Assembly: GCF_013839425.1 (NCBI RefSeq)
Contig: NZ_JACDNP010000002.1
Location: 125,453-189,452 of the forward strand
Length of the DNA stretch: 64,000 bases
Reading direction: 5' to 3'
Source: Halorhabdus salina
GTDB lineage: Archaea; Halobacteriota; Halobacteria; Halobacteriales; Haloarculaceae
Part shown: positions 42,162-50,527 of the stretch, in pieces
Numbering within the stretch: the first letter of the stretch is position 1
Layout of the letters: every line of letters starts with the position of its first letter
Notes under the pieces: model-generated
What the model was told of the DNA's origin: nothing
What the model saw: the letters and a program-made list of their open reading frames with translations, nothing else
The model's database searches: none
Translations under genes and position numbers: made by a program

Positions 42162-42635
42162 ATGGTCGAGGTGCCGGACACCGATACTCATGCCATCGTC
42201 GACGATCTGACACCCGCCGAGGGGCGATACCTCTGTGGCGTCCTGTACGTAACGCTGGTGGACACCCCGCCGGTGAGCAACCGCGACCTCACGGACTATC
42301 TCGACGTGAGCGGCGCCAGCGTCACGGGAATGGTCGAATCGCTCGCCGAGACGGACCTCCTCGAACACGAGCGCTACCGCGGTGTCGAGCTGACCGACCG
42401 TGGCGAAGCCGTCGCCCGGGCTGTGCTGTGGCGGCGGTGTGTCACTCAGCAGTTCTTCGAGAAGGAATTCGGCTTCTCGCTGTCGAACGAGCAGGCCTAC
42501 CAAATCGCGATCGAGTTCGACCGCGATCAGGTACGAAGCGTCGGCGATCGTGTCGAGCAACCGTGTGAGTACAATTGTGAGGCGACAGATCCAGCGGACT
42601 GTGACGTACTGGAGGCGTCACGACCCGATCGATGA
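42162..42635 (+). CDS. DtxR/MntR-like metal-dependent regulator
   Basis: A 157-residue protein with an N-terminal winged HTH (PPVSNRDLTDYLDVSGASVT, GVELTDRGEAVARAVLWR) and the DtxR-type dimerisation region (FFEKEFGFSLSNEQAYQIAIEFDRDQV). The C-terminus carries a Cys cluster (CEYNCEATDPADC). In haloarchaea such Idr/SirR proteins sense Fe2+ or Mn2+ and bind boxes like the one before feoA; that this one does so is inference. ATG 42162 gives a clean junction; ATG 42144 overlaps the previous gene. Confidence 0.75.
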   Translation: MVEVPDTDTHAIVDDLTPAEGRYLCGVLYVTLVDTPPVSNRDLTDYLDVSGASVTGMVESLAETDLLEHERYRGVELTDRGEAVARAVLWRRCVTQQFFEKEFGFSLSNEQAYQIAIEFDRDQVRSVGDRVEQPCEYNCEATDPADCDVLEASRPDR

Positions 42636-42777
42636 CGGTTGGGCGTCGATCGGACTGACTACTTCGCATACGAACGGACTCTCGTACCCTCGGAACCGGC
42701 GAGAACTGGGTTCGACGGATTGGATCCCATTCGTTGACGATCTGAGTATCATTGCTTTCGTCGGCAACCGGCCGTCA

Positions 42778-45768
42778 TCACTCACTCATCACAAACTCGA
42801 ACCGTGCACCGCCGTCCGTTCCCTCTGTCACGGAGACCGTCCAGCCGTGTGCGTTCGCGATGTCGGCCACGATCGAGAGGCCGAATCCCGTACCGCCGTC
42901 GCTGTAGGTGACGCCGTGTTCGAACACCTCGTCCCGTCGCTCCGGCGGGATGCCTGGCCCGTCGTCCTCGACGTAAAACCCACCGTCGTCCAGTGGCCCG
43001 ACCACCACGGCCACGTCCGGGCCCCCGTGTTCCACCGCATTTCGGAAAAGGTTCTCAAAGAGTTGCGTCAGGCGACCGGCGTCACCGGCTACCGTCGGGA
43101 CATCCGCGGACACGTCGAGTGACGCGCCGTCAGTATCGACGTAGCCCCACGCTTCCGTCGTGAGCGCTTCGAGGTCGATCTGTTCGGTATTCTCGATGGT
43201 CGATTCCCCGCTCGCGAGCGTAAGGAGGTCCTCGATGAGTCGCTCCATGCGCTCGTGTGCTGACCCGATCCGGTCCAGATACTCCAACTCGCCCGTCTGT
43301 TCGATAACCTCCTGAAACCCGATTGCGACTGAAAGCGGGTTCCGGAGGTCGTGGGCGACGACGCTTGCGAACTCGTCTAAGCGTTCGTTCTGGCGCTTCA
43401 GTTCCGCTTCGCGGCTCGCTCGTGCGAACGCCGCCTCGACGGTCGACCCGAGGATCCGGAACAGGTCGACGTCCGCGTCGGCGAACTCCCGCTTCGTGAC
43501 CGACGCCGCCGACAGCACCCCATAGTCACCGACCGGAACCAGTAGCTCACTACTGAGTCGAGTCTCGGCGTTGTGGAGAGTGTTCACAGCCGAAAGGTCG
43601 TCGTGAACCTGGACCTCTCCCGCCTCGAACGCGTCCCAGGCGAGACTCTCGCCAGGCGCGAACCGCGGGGCTTCGCCGATCACGTCCCGTGCAGCGTCGC
43701 TCTCGGCGAGCGGGACGAGTGCATTCGCCTGCTCGCTGTATTTCCAGATGGCTGTGACATCGAAGCCGAGTATCTCGACGATCGCCTCGATGGCGAGGTC
43801 GCCGATCTCCTCGTCCGACTGGGCGCCAGTGAGGCGTTGGGCAGTCTCCTGGAGCGAGCGGAGTTTCCGCTCCAGTCGCTTCTGGGCGGAGATGTCTTCG
43901 AGGACAGCGAGGACGCTCGTAATTTCCCCATCGGGACCTTCGATCGGGACGACCGAGAGCAGGGCCTCCAGTTCCGTGCCGTCTTTCCGTTCGCGTTGGA
44001 CCTCCTTGCCGCGGATACGGTCGCCGCCGAGGGCTCGCTCGCGATGTGAGCTGAATTCACTGGCCTTTTGCTCGGGTATGATGGGGTTTGGCTCGCCCAG
44101 CACCGCCTCGCGTGACCACCCGAACATCTCTTCGGCACCCTCGTTCCAGCGAATGACGGTCCCGTCGGTGTCGATCTCCATGACGGTCAGCGGGGTCGCT
44201 TCGATCAGCGACTCGAGTCGCTGGTTCGTGGTTTCGAGCGCCCGCTCGCGTTCGACTTGTTCGGTCACGTTCCGGGCAATACCCACGATACGGACGAGCT
44301 CGTCGCCGACGATGACTGGTGCGAGACTCGTGTCCCAGAACTGGGCGTCCTCAGCGATAGCCAACTCTTCACGATACGAAATTGGCTCGCCGGCCTCGAC
44401 ACAGCGGCTGTAGTTGGCGTGCAGTTCCGCACCACGTTCCTGGCCAAAAACGTCCCGCGGTGTCCGACCCTTGACCTCCTCGGTCGAGAGCCCGGTCTGT
44501 GTCTCGTAGCCCGGACTGAGGCGGGCGAACTCGAATCGGGGCTCCTCGCCCGATGTATCGACGTCGAGCAGGAAGATCGCGTCCCCAGAACTGTCCAGCA
44601 GCGCCTCGTACTCCCCGGCGAGTCGCTGGTGTTCGTTCTCGCGCCGTTTGCGATCCGTGATATCGTTCTGGATCGCGACGTAGCCGGTTATCTCCCCGTC
44701 GCGCTCGAATGGGGCGATCGTCTGGTCTGCGACGTAGCGCTCACCGGATTTCCGATGGTTGATGATCTGCTCCTGCCAGACTTCTCCCGCAGTGATCGTC
44801 TCCCACAGCCGTTCGTAGTACTTCTCGGACAGTTCGCCCGATTTGAGAATCCGTGGGTTCTCGCCGAGGGCTTCCTGTTCGTCGAACCCCGTTACTGCCT
44901 CGAAGGCCGGGTTGACGTACTCGATCGTCCCGTCAGTGTCCGTGATGAATATCGCGTGGCCAGCGTGTTCAACGGCGTTTTCGAACCGTCGTCGCTCCCG
45001 TTCGCGCTCCCGTTCGTCGGTGATGTCCCGGGAGAAGACTGTCAGCCCGTCGTCGTCGGGAAAGACCCGGACTTCGGCCCAGTAGTCGAAGGGCTCGCCG
45101 ACCCGCTGTTCGAATGATACCGACTCACCAGTCTCCATTGCGGTCCGAAATCTGTCTTCGATCTCCGTGTCGACGATCGACGGGAACTCCTCCCACAGCG
45201 TGGTTCCGATGACTGACTCCGGATCGCGCTCGACACGATCGGCCATCGTGTCGTTCATGTACTCGATGCGCCACTCGGTGTCGACGGCATAGATCGCGTC
45301 CGTGGTTCGTTCGAGCGTCCGCTCGAAGCGTTTGGAGACTGCTTCGGCCAGCTCCTCTTTGCGGGCGGCCTCGACGAGCGTCCGGACACGCCGGGCGAGT
45401 ACCTCGAAGTTGTTCTGGTCGGCATGGAGCGGGATGTAGTCCGAGACGCCCGCCTGCGTCGCTTCACTCGCAACCTGTTCGTCACCCTGTCCCGTGAAGA
45501 TGATCGTCGGGAGTTCGTGGCCCTCATCGGTCAGCGTCCTGAGTAGCTCGATCCCCGAACTGTCCGGCAGCGAGTACGACGTGACGACACAATCGACTTG
45601 CGAGGTGGCCAGTCGATCGAGCGCGCTCTCGGCCGTCCCGACCGTCGTGACCTCGAAGTCGGGCGCTATCGTCCCGAGTTTCGTTCGGACGAGTTCCCGA
45701 AACCCCTCGTCGTCGTTGACGTAGAGAACGTGAATCCCTTCGTCACCGCCGTCGTCCGTCCCGATCAT
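42778..45768 (-). CDS. Large sensor kinase: REC-PAS-PAS-PAS-PAS-GAF-HisKA-HATPase
   Basis: A 996-residue soluble kinase. A receiver domain (about 12-130) has the acidic pair (VNDDEG), but the phospho-acceptor position reads Ser-Tyr in VVTSYSLPDSSG, so it is probably not phosphorylated. Four PAS domains follow (about 145-255, 265-375, 385-505, 515-630; DITDERERE, NDITDRKRRE, ISAQKRLERK mark their ends), then a GAF domain (about 650-785), H-box FASVVAHDLRNPLSVA and HATPase (NAVEHGG, DDGPGIPPER, GTGFGLSIVADI). It integrates several cytoplasmic signals; partner unknown. Start ATG 45768. Confidence 0.9.
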   Translation of the reverse strand: MIGTDDGGDEGIHVLYVNDDEGFRELVRTKLGTIAPDFEVTTVGTAESALDRLATSQVDCVVTSYSLPDSSGIELLRTLTDEGHELPTIIFTGQGDEQVASEATQAGVSDYIPLHADQNNFEVLARRVRTLVEAARKEELAEAVSKRFERTLERTTDAIYAVDTEWRIEYMNDTMADRVERDPESVIGTTLWEEFPSIVDTEIEDRFRTAMETGESVSFEQRVGEPFDYWAEVRVFPDDDGLTVFSRDITDERERERERRRFENAVEHAGHAIFITDTDGTIEYVNPAFEAVTGFDEQEALGENPRILKSGELSEKYYERLWETITAGEVWQEQIINHRKSGERYVADQTIAPFERDGEITGYVAIQNDITDRKRRENEHQRLAGEYEALLDSSGDAIFLLDVDTSGEEPRFEFARLSPGYETQTGLSTEEVKGRTPRDVFGQERGAELHANYSRCVEAGEPISYREELAIAEDAQFWDTSLAPVIVGDELVRIVGIARNVTEQVERERALETTNQRLESLIEATPLTVMEIDTDGTVIRWNEGAEEMFGWSREAVLGEPNPIIPEQKASEFSSHRERALGGDRIRGKEVQRERKDGTELEALLSVVPIEGPDGEITSVLAVLEDISAQKRLERKLRSLQETAQRLTGAQSDEEIGDLAIEAIVEILGFDVTAIWKYSEQANALVPLAESDAARDVIGEAPRFAPGESLAWDAFEAGEVQVHDDLSAVNTLHNAETRLSSELLVPVGDYGVLSAASVTKREFADADVDLFRILGSTVEAAFARASREAELKRQNERLDEFASVVAHDLRNPLSVAIGFQEVIEQTGELEYLDRIGSAHERMERLIEDLLTLASGESTIENTEQIDLEALTTEAWGYVDTDGASLDVSADVPTVAGDAGRLTQLFENLFRNAVEHGGPDVAVVVGPLDDGGFYVEDDGPGIPPERRDEVFEHGVTYSDGGTGFGLSIVADIANAHGWTVSVTEGTDGGARFEFVMSE

Positions 45769-46131
45769 TGTGGTCAGTAAGTGTCGGAGGGTTATGAATC
45801 GTCTCCGTCAGTTCTTGTTCGTGATACTTCGATTGCGTGCCACAGTCGGCTTTCGGTCGAGACCAGTCGGTTCTATGTCTGCAGTGACAGACCGGTCGCT
45901 TGGGTCGCCTGCGTGGTTCGGCAACCGCGTACGTGAGGAGTTGGGCGCAACGCTCTCGCCTGTACTGGCGTAGATAGTGGGGTGTGAGAGAATTACACGA
46001 TACCGTACGGTCGAACCGGAAACACAGGTACAGGAATCCGGATAACTCGTTTTCCCCTAATAGAAGCTGTCCGAGATCGCGCTTGCAAACGATAGCACAG
46101 ATATAAGTTAATTGGACCATAATGAAAGATG
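45769..46131. other. 363-bp gap without a recognised gene
   Basis: Separates divergent genes. No convincing ORF, tRNA or strong hairpin was seen. ATATAAGTT at 46101-46109 is a TATA-like box about 28 bp before ATG 46132. Confidence 0.4.
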
Positions 46132-46356
46132 ATGAGCGAAACTGAAACAGAGTCTGACGTGCCGATTCAGGAGACGACCAACTGGCCCGAACTCGCTGTT
46201 GGGCTGTACGATAGATTGACTGGTCGGGGAGCCGAAATCGTCTACGAATTCGAAGACATGGACGTGGCAGTTCCGAGCAAAGTCGGCGAGGACGCCGAGC
46301 ACGCCCACTGGCACGTTGACGGGACGGTTCACATTAGGACCAACGAGAGTGACTGA
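46132..46356 (+). CDS. Small conserved-looking acidic protein, unknown function
   Basis: Seventy-four residues, acidic, with WPELAVGLYDRLTGRGAEI and VPSKVGEDAEHAHWHVDG. Composition and codon use are those of a real haloarchaeal gene and a promoter fits. It may bind metal through the His/Trp cluster near 60. The next gene starts 2 bp downstream of its stop, so the two are probably partners. Not recognised. Confidence 0.6.
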   Translation: MSETETESDVPIQETTNWPELAVGLYDRLTGRGAEIVYEFEDMDVAVPSKVGEDAEHAHWHVDGTVHIRTNESD

Positions 46357-46358
46357 TC

Positions 46359-46736
46359 GTGGCCGCGAGCGGTGACCTGGTCTCGACCATTGAGGGTCTC
46401 GCTCGCAGCGGTCCCGATCTCAGTGTCACCGCCAACCTTTCGGTGACCGTCGAAAACATCGACCTTGCGATCAGTACCGTCGACGACCGCATCCGCGTTC
46501 AGGTGCCCTCGGTGCGGGCTGGATTCCGGCTCCTCCGCCGTGAACACGAACGGCTACCCGTCCTCTCGGGGGTACTCTCCGAGGCTGGCCTGACGGCCGA
46601 GATACGGGTCGGGAACGCAGTGATTGCGGTCGCCGGGACAGACGCCGCACCTGACAGGCTGTCAAGACTCCTCTCGCTGGGGACGGTCGAGGTTCGCCTC
46701 CGGGGGCTGGTACCAGCAGCGCTCCGGCTCCAATGA
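46359..46736 (+). CDS. Unknown protein paired with the gene at 46132
   Basis: A 125-residue protein from GTG 46359, two bases after the previous stop. Hydrophobic beta-like stretches alternate with basic residues: DLSVTANLSVTVENIDLAI, IRVQVPSVRAGFRLLRREH, VEVRLRGLVPAALRLQ. No motif recognised and no signal peptide. Function unknown; coupling suggests a two-component unit. Confidence 0.55.
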   Translation: MAASGDLVSTIEGLARSGPDLSVTANLSVTVENIDLAISTVDDRIRVQVPSVRAGFRLLRREHERLPVLSGVLSEAGLTAEIRVGNAVIAVAGTDAAPDRLSRLLSLGTVEVRLRGLVPAALRLQ

Positions 46737-46765
46737 GCGGACTCAGCCCACAGTCAATTACCGTC

Positions 46766-47176
46766 TCACTTCGTCTGCCACTCCGAGTCCCGAAGTACCG
46801 CGTCGGACCCTTTTAGCCGCTCGTCGTACTCGAGCTGGTTCCAGGGCACCCATTGATAGCTGGCTGTCTGTAGCGTCCGCCCGGTCAGTCCCGTGGCGAC
46901 GCTATCGACGGCGGGAGTGCTGGTCCCGGAGTCGCTGGTGCTCGGTGTGGTCACGTACACACCGATCCTCGAAGTCCGTGGCCGCGAGCCCCGCTTCCCA
47001 GTCGGTTCGGACCACCGTTTGCTGGAGGGATCTGCGACGTCCAACAGGATCCACGGGAGGCGAAAGTCCACCGCGTTCCCGTCCGGCGACACACGGGCCT
47101 CGGTCAGCGAATCCGCTCCCGTCCTGGACGGCTCGCCGGGTCCGTAGCGCAACTCGCCAGTCTCGACCACGTCCAT
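46766..47176 (-). pseudogene. C-terminal fragment of a larger lost protein
   Basis: One hundred thirty-six codons with WILLDVADPSSKRW, GVYVTTPS and YQWVPWNQLEYDERLKGSD, which read like the end of a much longer exported carbohydrate- or cell-surface-related protein (the pattern W-x-L-L-x-V-A-D-P-S and Y-x-E-R-L-K). No signal peptide and no upstream domain remain; a cupin gene begins 21 bp from its stop-proximal side. I take it as a 5'-deleted remnant; a true short protein is possible. Confidence 0.45.
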
Positions 47177-47196
47177 CCGGCCCTGTGGCCGGTCTG

Positions 47197-47529
47197 CTAC
47201 TTGATCATCGTCAGCAACATTTTGAACCGGGCTGGCGCGGCGACTGCGTGGGGCGTCTCGGCGGGAAAGACAATCGACTCGCCGGCCTCAAGTTCGTGGT
47301 CGGTCCCATCGATCGTGACGCGGGCGGTCCCGTCCAGTACCTGCAGGAGTGCTTCGTGGGGCGCGGTGTGTTCGCTGATCGTCTGGCCCGTATCGCAGGC
47401 AAAAACCGTCAGCGTCGCCGCTTCGCGATCGACCAGTGTGCGGCTGACGATCGCCCCCTCCTGGTAGTCCAGTAGTGCCTCCAGTTCGAGTACCGATCCC
47501 GCCAACTCTGCGAGTTGATCGTCGCTCAT
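47197..47529 (-). CDS. Small cupin protein
   Basis: A 110-residue single cupin barrel: HTAPHEALLQVLDGTARVTI and GESIVFPAETPHAVAAPA carry metal-type residues (HTAPHE, E, and H of PHAV). Preceded by a helix (LAELAGSVLELEALLDYQEG). Small cupins of this type bind a metal and act as quercetinase-like or sensor proteins. ATG 47529; the in-frame ATG at 47646 would overlap the divergent gene. Confidence 0.82.
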   Translation of the reverse strand: MSDDQLAELAGSVLELEALLDYQEGAIVSRTLVDREAATLTVFACDTGQTISEHTAPHEALLQVLDGTARVTIDGTDHELEAGESIVFPAETPHAVAAPARFKMLLTMIK

Positions 47530-47629
47530 ACTGGTCGTACGGCGGACCCACGCTTGGGACTGCCGGCAAACATGTTCGGCCAGCGTGGCGATCGACAGGG
47601 CTACGACGCTCGGCGGTGATCCAGCGAAT

Positions 47630-48076
47630 ATGCGCGTCAGCGTCATCGGCGGGAGTACTGTCTCTCCGGAACTGGCCGAGCAGGCTCGCGATGTCGGTCG
47701 GTTGCTGGCCGAGCGCGATCACGTGGTCGTCTGCGGTGGGCGCGGCGGCGTGATGGAAGCGGTCTGCCGTGGGGCGAGCGAGGCGGGGGGCCAGACGATC
47801 GGCATCCTGCCCGGTGAAGATCGTGAAGCAGCCAACGCATACGTCGAGACAGCGATTGCCACGGGGTTGGGCAACGCACGCAACGCGCTGGTGGTCATGA
47901 ACGGCGACGCCGCGATCGCGATCGACGGGGGAACGGGCACCCTTTCGGAGATCGCACTGGCGCTTGACGCCGGCAACCCGGTTGCGGGCCTCCAGACCCA
48001 CGATATCGACGGCGTCAAGCACGTCGAATCGCCACAGGCGGCCGTCGAGTACGTCGAACGTGCACTCGAACCCTGA
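47630..48076 (+). CDS. LOG-family (TIGR00725) Rossmann protein
   Basis: A 148-residue protein: RVSVIGGSTVSPELAEQ, VVVCGGRGGVMEAVCRGA (the GGRxGxME motif) and IDGGTGTLSEIALAL (the GGxGTxxE motif). The two motifs bind a nucleotide phosphate; plant LOG enzymes release cytokinins, whereas archaeal members are of unknown substrate (likely nucleoside 5'-monophosphate N-glycosidase activity or sensing). ATG 47630 is preferred; divergent from the cupin. Confidence 0.85.
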   Translation: MRVSVIGGSTVSPELAEQARDVGRLLAERDHVVVCGGRGGVMEAVCRGASEAGGQTIGILPGEDREAANAYVETAIATGLGNARNALVVMNGDAAIAIDGGTGTLSEIALALDAGNPVAGLQTHDIDGVKHVESPQAAVEYVERALEP

Positions 48077-48093
48077 CTCTCGCCGTTCCTCGA

Positions 48094-48462
48094 TCACTCG
48101 CTGGTCGCCACGAGCGCGAAAATCCACAGCAACACGAACGGATAGGTGAGCAACTGGATGACCGACAGGTCACTCCAGACTGGCGGGACGAGCACGGCTG
48201 CGCCCGCGCCGATCAGCCCGCCACCGATCGCTATCGGCCCCTGGTGTTGGCTGCGAGCCGGTCGATCGACCGTCGAGAGGAAGAACAGGGCCGCGGCGAA
48301 AAAGACCGCCAGCGTGAAGACGATCTCGGTGACGGGCGTGCTCTCGCCCGCGAGCGCTTGCCAGGTCCCGACGAGAAACGCGCCGAACAGTGCCGTCGTC
48401 ACGCCCAATCCGCCGAAAGTAGCGATCCGCCGTGGATCGACGCCGAATCGTGCCGTGGCCAT
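48094..48462 (-). CDS. Small four-helix membrane protein, unknown
   Basis: A 122-residue hydrophobic protein with segments ATFGGLGVTTALFGAFLVG, EIVFTLAVFFAAALFFLS, GPIAIGGGLIGAGAAVLV and LLTYPFVLLWIFALVA. No known domain. ATG 48462 excludes an unlikely 72-residue Arg/Ser-rich extension. Convergent with the LOG gene. Confidence 0.6.
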   Translation of the reverse strand: MATARFGVDPRRIATFGGLGVTTALFGAFLVGTWQALAGESTPVTEIVFTLAVFFAAALFFLSTVDRPARSQHQGPIAIGGGLIGAGAAVLVPPVWSDLSVIQLLTYPFVLLWIFALVATSE

Positions 48463-48587
48463 ACTCGTAGGCCGGCCGCCTGGCGGAAGTGCGTTTTCCC
48501 TTCTCAATTCCGATGCTGCTCTCGACACTGATCGATATTGGCATACAAGTAACAAGATTTTTGACGGGGCGCTATGAGCCGTCTGCC

Positions 48588-48815
48588 ATGGACCGAATCG
48601 AGTTCCTCTTCCAGGCAACCACGCTGTGGTTCGTCTCAATCCTGACGTGGCGAGAGCTGCTTCCCATGGTTCGTACAATATGGTTTACTGTCCCATTCAT
48701 CATCGCTTTCGCCGCGTACTATATCATCCCTGCATACGTCGTCTGGCGCTTGACCGAAGACCTTCGTGACCGATTCTGGGAACGCTGGCTGGAGTTTGTC
48801 AGAACTCAAACATAG
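48588..48815 (+). CDS. Small two-helix membrane protein, unknown
   Basis: Seventy-five residues from ATG 48588 (MDRIEFLFQATTLWFVSIL), with helices around 10-25 and 30-50 and a charged C-terminal helix (DLRDRFWERWLEFVR). A longer form from 48489 or 48516 is possible; the stretch ATATTGGCATACAAG ahead of 48588 argues for a promoter there. Unknown function. Confidence 0.5.
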   Translation: MDRIEFLFQATTLWFVSILTWRELLPMVRTIWFTVPFIIAFAAYYIIPAYVVWRLTEDLRDRFWERWLEFVRTQT

Positions 48816-48818
48816 CTC

Positions 48819-50336
48819 TCAGGCCAGCCAGTCGACGAACGTCCCTTCGAGCAGGGTCTCGCGTTGCTGCTGGATATATTTCGATTGCATGCCCCAGATC
48901 GCCTCCCCCAGGGGCACCCCCGCCTGCACCTGCTGGCTGACGATATCGTGTTTGTATCTGGCAGGCGTCATCCGCCGTTCGAACCGCTCGCGGAGTGGTT
49001 TGATGTATCGACGTGCCTCCGTCGTCGAGAGACCCCGGAGTTCGAGTCCGTCCCGGGCGTGCTCGAAGAGGTCGCCGTAGATCTCGTCGGTCGCCGTCGT
49101 CTCGCCGTCGTCCGTGATCCAGGTCAGATCGGCATTCAATCCGTCCCGAGCAGCCCCATAGAAGTTCTCCTTTGCCGTTTCCCAGTCGAGATTCCGTACG
49201 GGGTGGTCCCGGCGCGGCAGACTCTCCAACAGGCTGCCGAAGACGGCCTCGAAGGCCACCGCGTCTCTGATCGTCGGCTGGCCGGGGAGGGGGCGGAATT
49301 CGATGCGGGCGTTGGCCGAAGACCGTGTTACCCCGTCGAAGACCGGCCGGACCCACCGCCAGTAACTGCCGTGTTTGTGTCGGATGTGGGCGAAGCGGTC
49401 GTCAAAACGCTGTCCCCTCTTGACGTCCATCGGGACGATCAACGGATCGGCGACGATCCGGTCGATTGCTTCCTCGACAGACTCGAGGTCCCGCGGGAAG
49501 ATGACTTTCGGCTGGGCGTCACTCTCCTCGGGTGGATTCAGCACCGATTCGAAGACGCCGATCCGGTGTTCCATGTGGGCGTCGGCGACGATCTCCCGAT
49601 CGTGGGCGTCGTCGTAACAGTCCGGCGGGAAAAAGGGAGAGTTGACGGACAGCGCGAGCAGGGGGCCGGCCACTCTGAGCGCGTATCGGAAGTACTCCGG
49701 GAGGTCGGGCGCGTGAGGGATCTGGTAGTGGGGCTGAATCGAGGTGATGAGACTCTCGGGCATGACGGTCTCGGCCTGGACGGAGACGTGTGGCGCGTCG
49801 AGTCGGAAGCCACAGGGGTACTCGGTGTTGGCCATTGTGTGGTACCGGACGCTGTCGGACATGTTCGTCCCGATGCGGATCCCGTCCTCCTCGACAGAGT
49901 CACAGAGATACTCGGTGGCCGTCTCGCCGTTGGGCGGCACCGTCCACAGACCGTCGCTGACCAGGCGGATGTCTTTGGTTTTGGTCCGTTCGAGCGCCGG
50001 TGCGAGGGTGGCCTGTAATTCCCGTTGCTGGGCCTCCAACCCGTAGTCGTTCAGCGGCTGGGGGCTAGTCTGCATCTCGGCGTTGTGCAGTCCGAGTTCC
50101 TTCTCGAAGCCGATGCGTTCGAGCAACTGCCGCGGGAATCGGCGGAGGGCGTCGGTCTGATCGTCGGCCGCGTACAGTTCGAACTCCAAGCCGACGATCG
50201 CCTGGTTGTTGTCGAAGGTTCCCGCTCTGACCTCCGTTTTAAGTTCCTCGGCCTCTGCCTCTGTGCGCTCCTGGAAGGCCTCAGCGTCGACAGACAGCGT
50301 CTCGCGGATCTTGGTGGCGAGTTCCGAGGCTGACAT
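48819..50336 (-). CDS. GCS2-like carboxylate-amine ligase family protein
   Basis: A 505-residue soluble protein with glutamate-cysteine ligase 2-type features: VGLEFELYAADDQTDALRR (metal/ATP Glu-x-Glu), NAEMQTSPQPLNDYG, SANARIEFRPLPGQPT and a His-rich PHVSVQ. Haloarchaea use gamma-glutamylcysteine as their main thiol, made by a shorter GshA; this longer relative may make gamma-glutamyl amides or be an alternative ligase. ATG 50336 was chosen. Its 5' end faces the exported IMPase gene. Confidence 0.65.
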   Translation of the reverse strand: MSASELATKIRETLSVDAEAFQERTEAEAEELKTEVRAGTFDNNQAIVGLEFELYAADDQTDALRRFPRQLLERIGFEKELGLHNAEMQTSPQPLNDYGLEAQQRELQATLAPALERTKTKDIRLVSDGLWTVPPNGETATEYLCDSVEEDGIRIGTNMSDSVRYHTMANTEYPCGFRLDAPHVSVQAETVMPESLITSIQPHYQIPHAPDLPEYFRYALRVAGPLLALSVNSPFFPPDCYDDAHDREIVADAHMEHRIGVFESVLNPPEESDAQPKVIFPRDLESVEEAIDRIVADPLIVPMDVKRGQRFDDRFAHIRHKHGSYWRWVRPVFDGVTRSSANARIEFRPLPGQPTIRDAVAFEAVFGSLLESLPRRDHPVRNLDWETAKENFYGAARDGLNADLTWITDDGETTATDEIYGDLFEHARDGLELRGLSTTEARRYIKPLRERFERRMTPARYKHDIVSQQVQAGVPLGEAIWGMQSKYIQQQRETLLEGTFVDWLA

Positions 50337-50495
50337 GCCCCGGGTTTGCGTGTCACGTCCCTTGAACGTGGTGGGTGACCGGCAAACGCTCGGAAGATCA
50401 CTTCGCGTCCACCAGGTACAGCAAAACCGCCTCTCCAACTGACGTGGTCGAACTGCAAAGCGGATTTTAGTTAGATTTAACATATAAATCATAAC

Positions 50496-50503
50496 CTTTA
50501 TTT
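50496..50503 (+). promoter_or_regulatory. TATA box of the IMPase lipoprotein gene
   Basis: CTTTATTT lies about 27 bp before the GTG/ATG starts at 50525/50528, a leaderless layout. ACATATAAATC (50480-50490) beside it may serve the divergent gene. Confidence 0.5.
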
Positions 50504-50527
50504 GCCAGTGAGCGGCAGAGGCGGGTG

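Noticed and set aside
45769-46131. Possible tRNA or small RNA in the long gap
   Set aside because: No cloverleaf stems or CCA-adjacent acceptor pairing could be found by eye.
47630-48076. Lysine decarboxylase
   Set aside because: The common misannotation of LOG-family proteins; the GGRxGxME and GGxGTxxE motifs mark a nucleotide-binding LOG protein and no PLP site exists.
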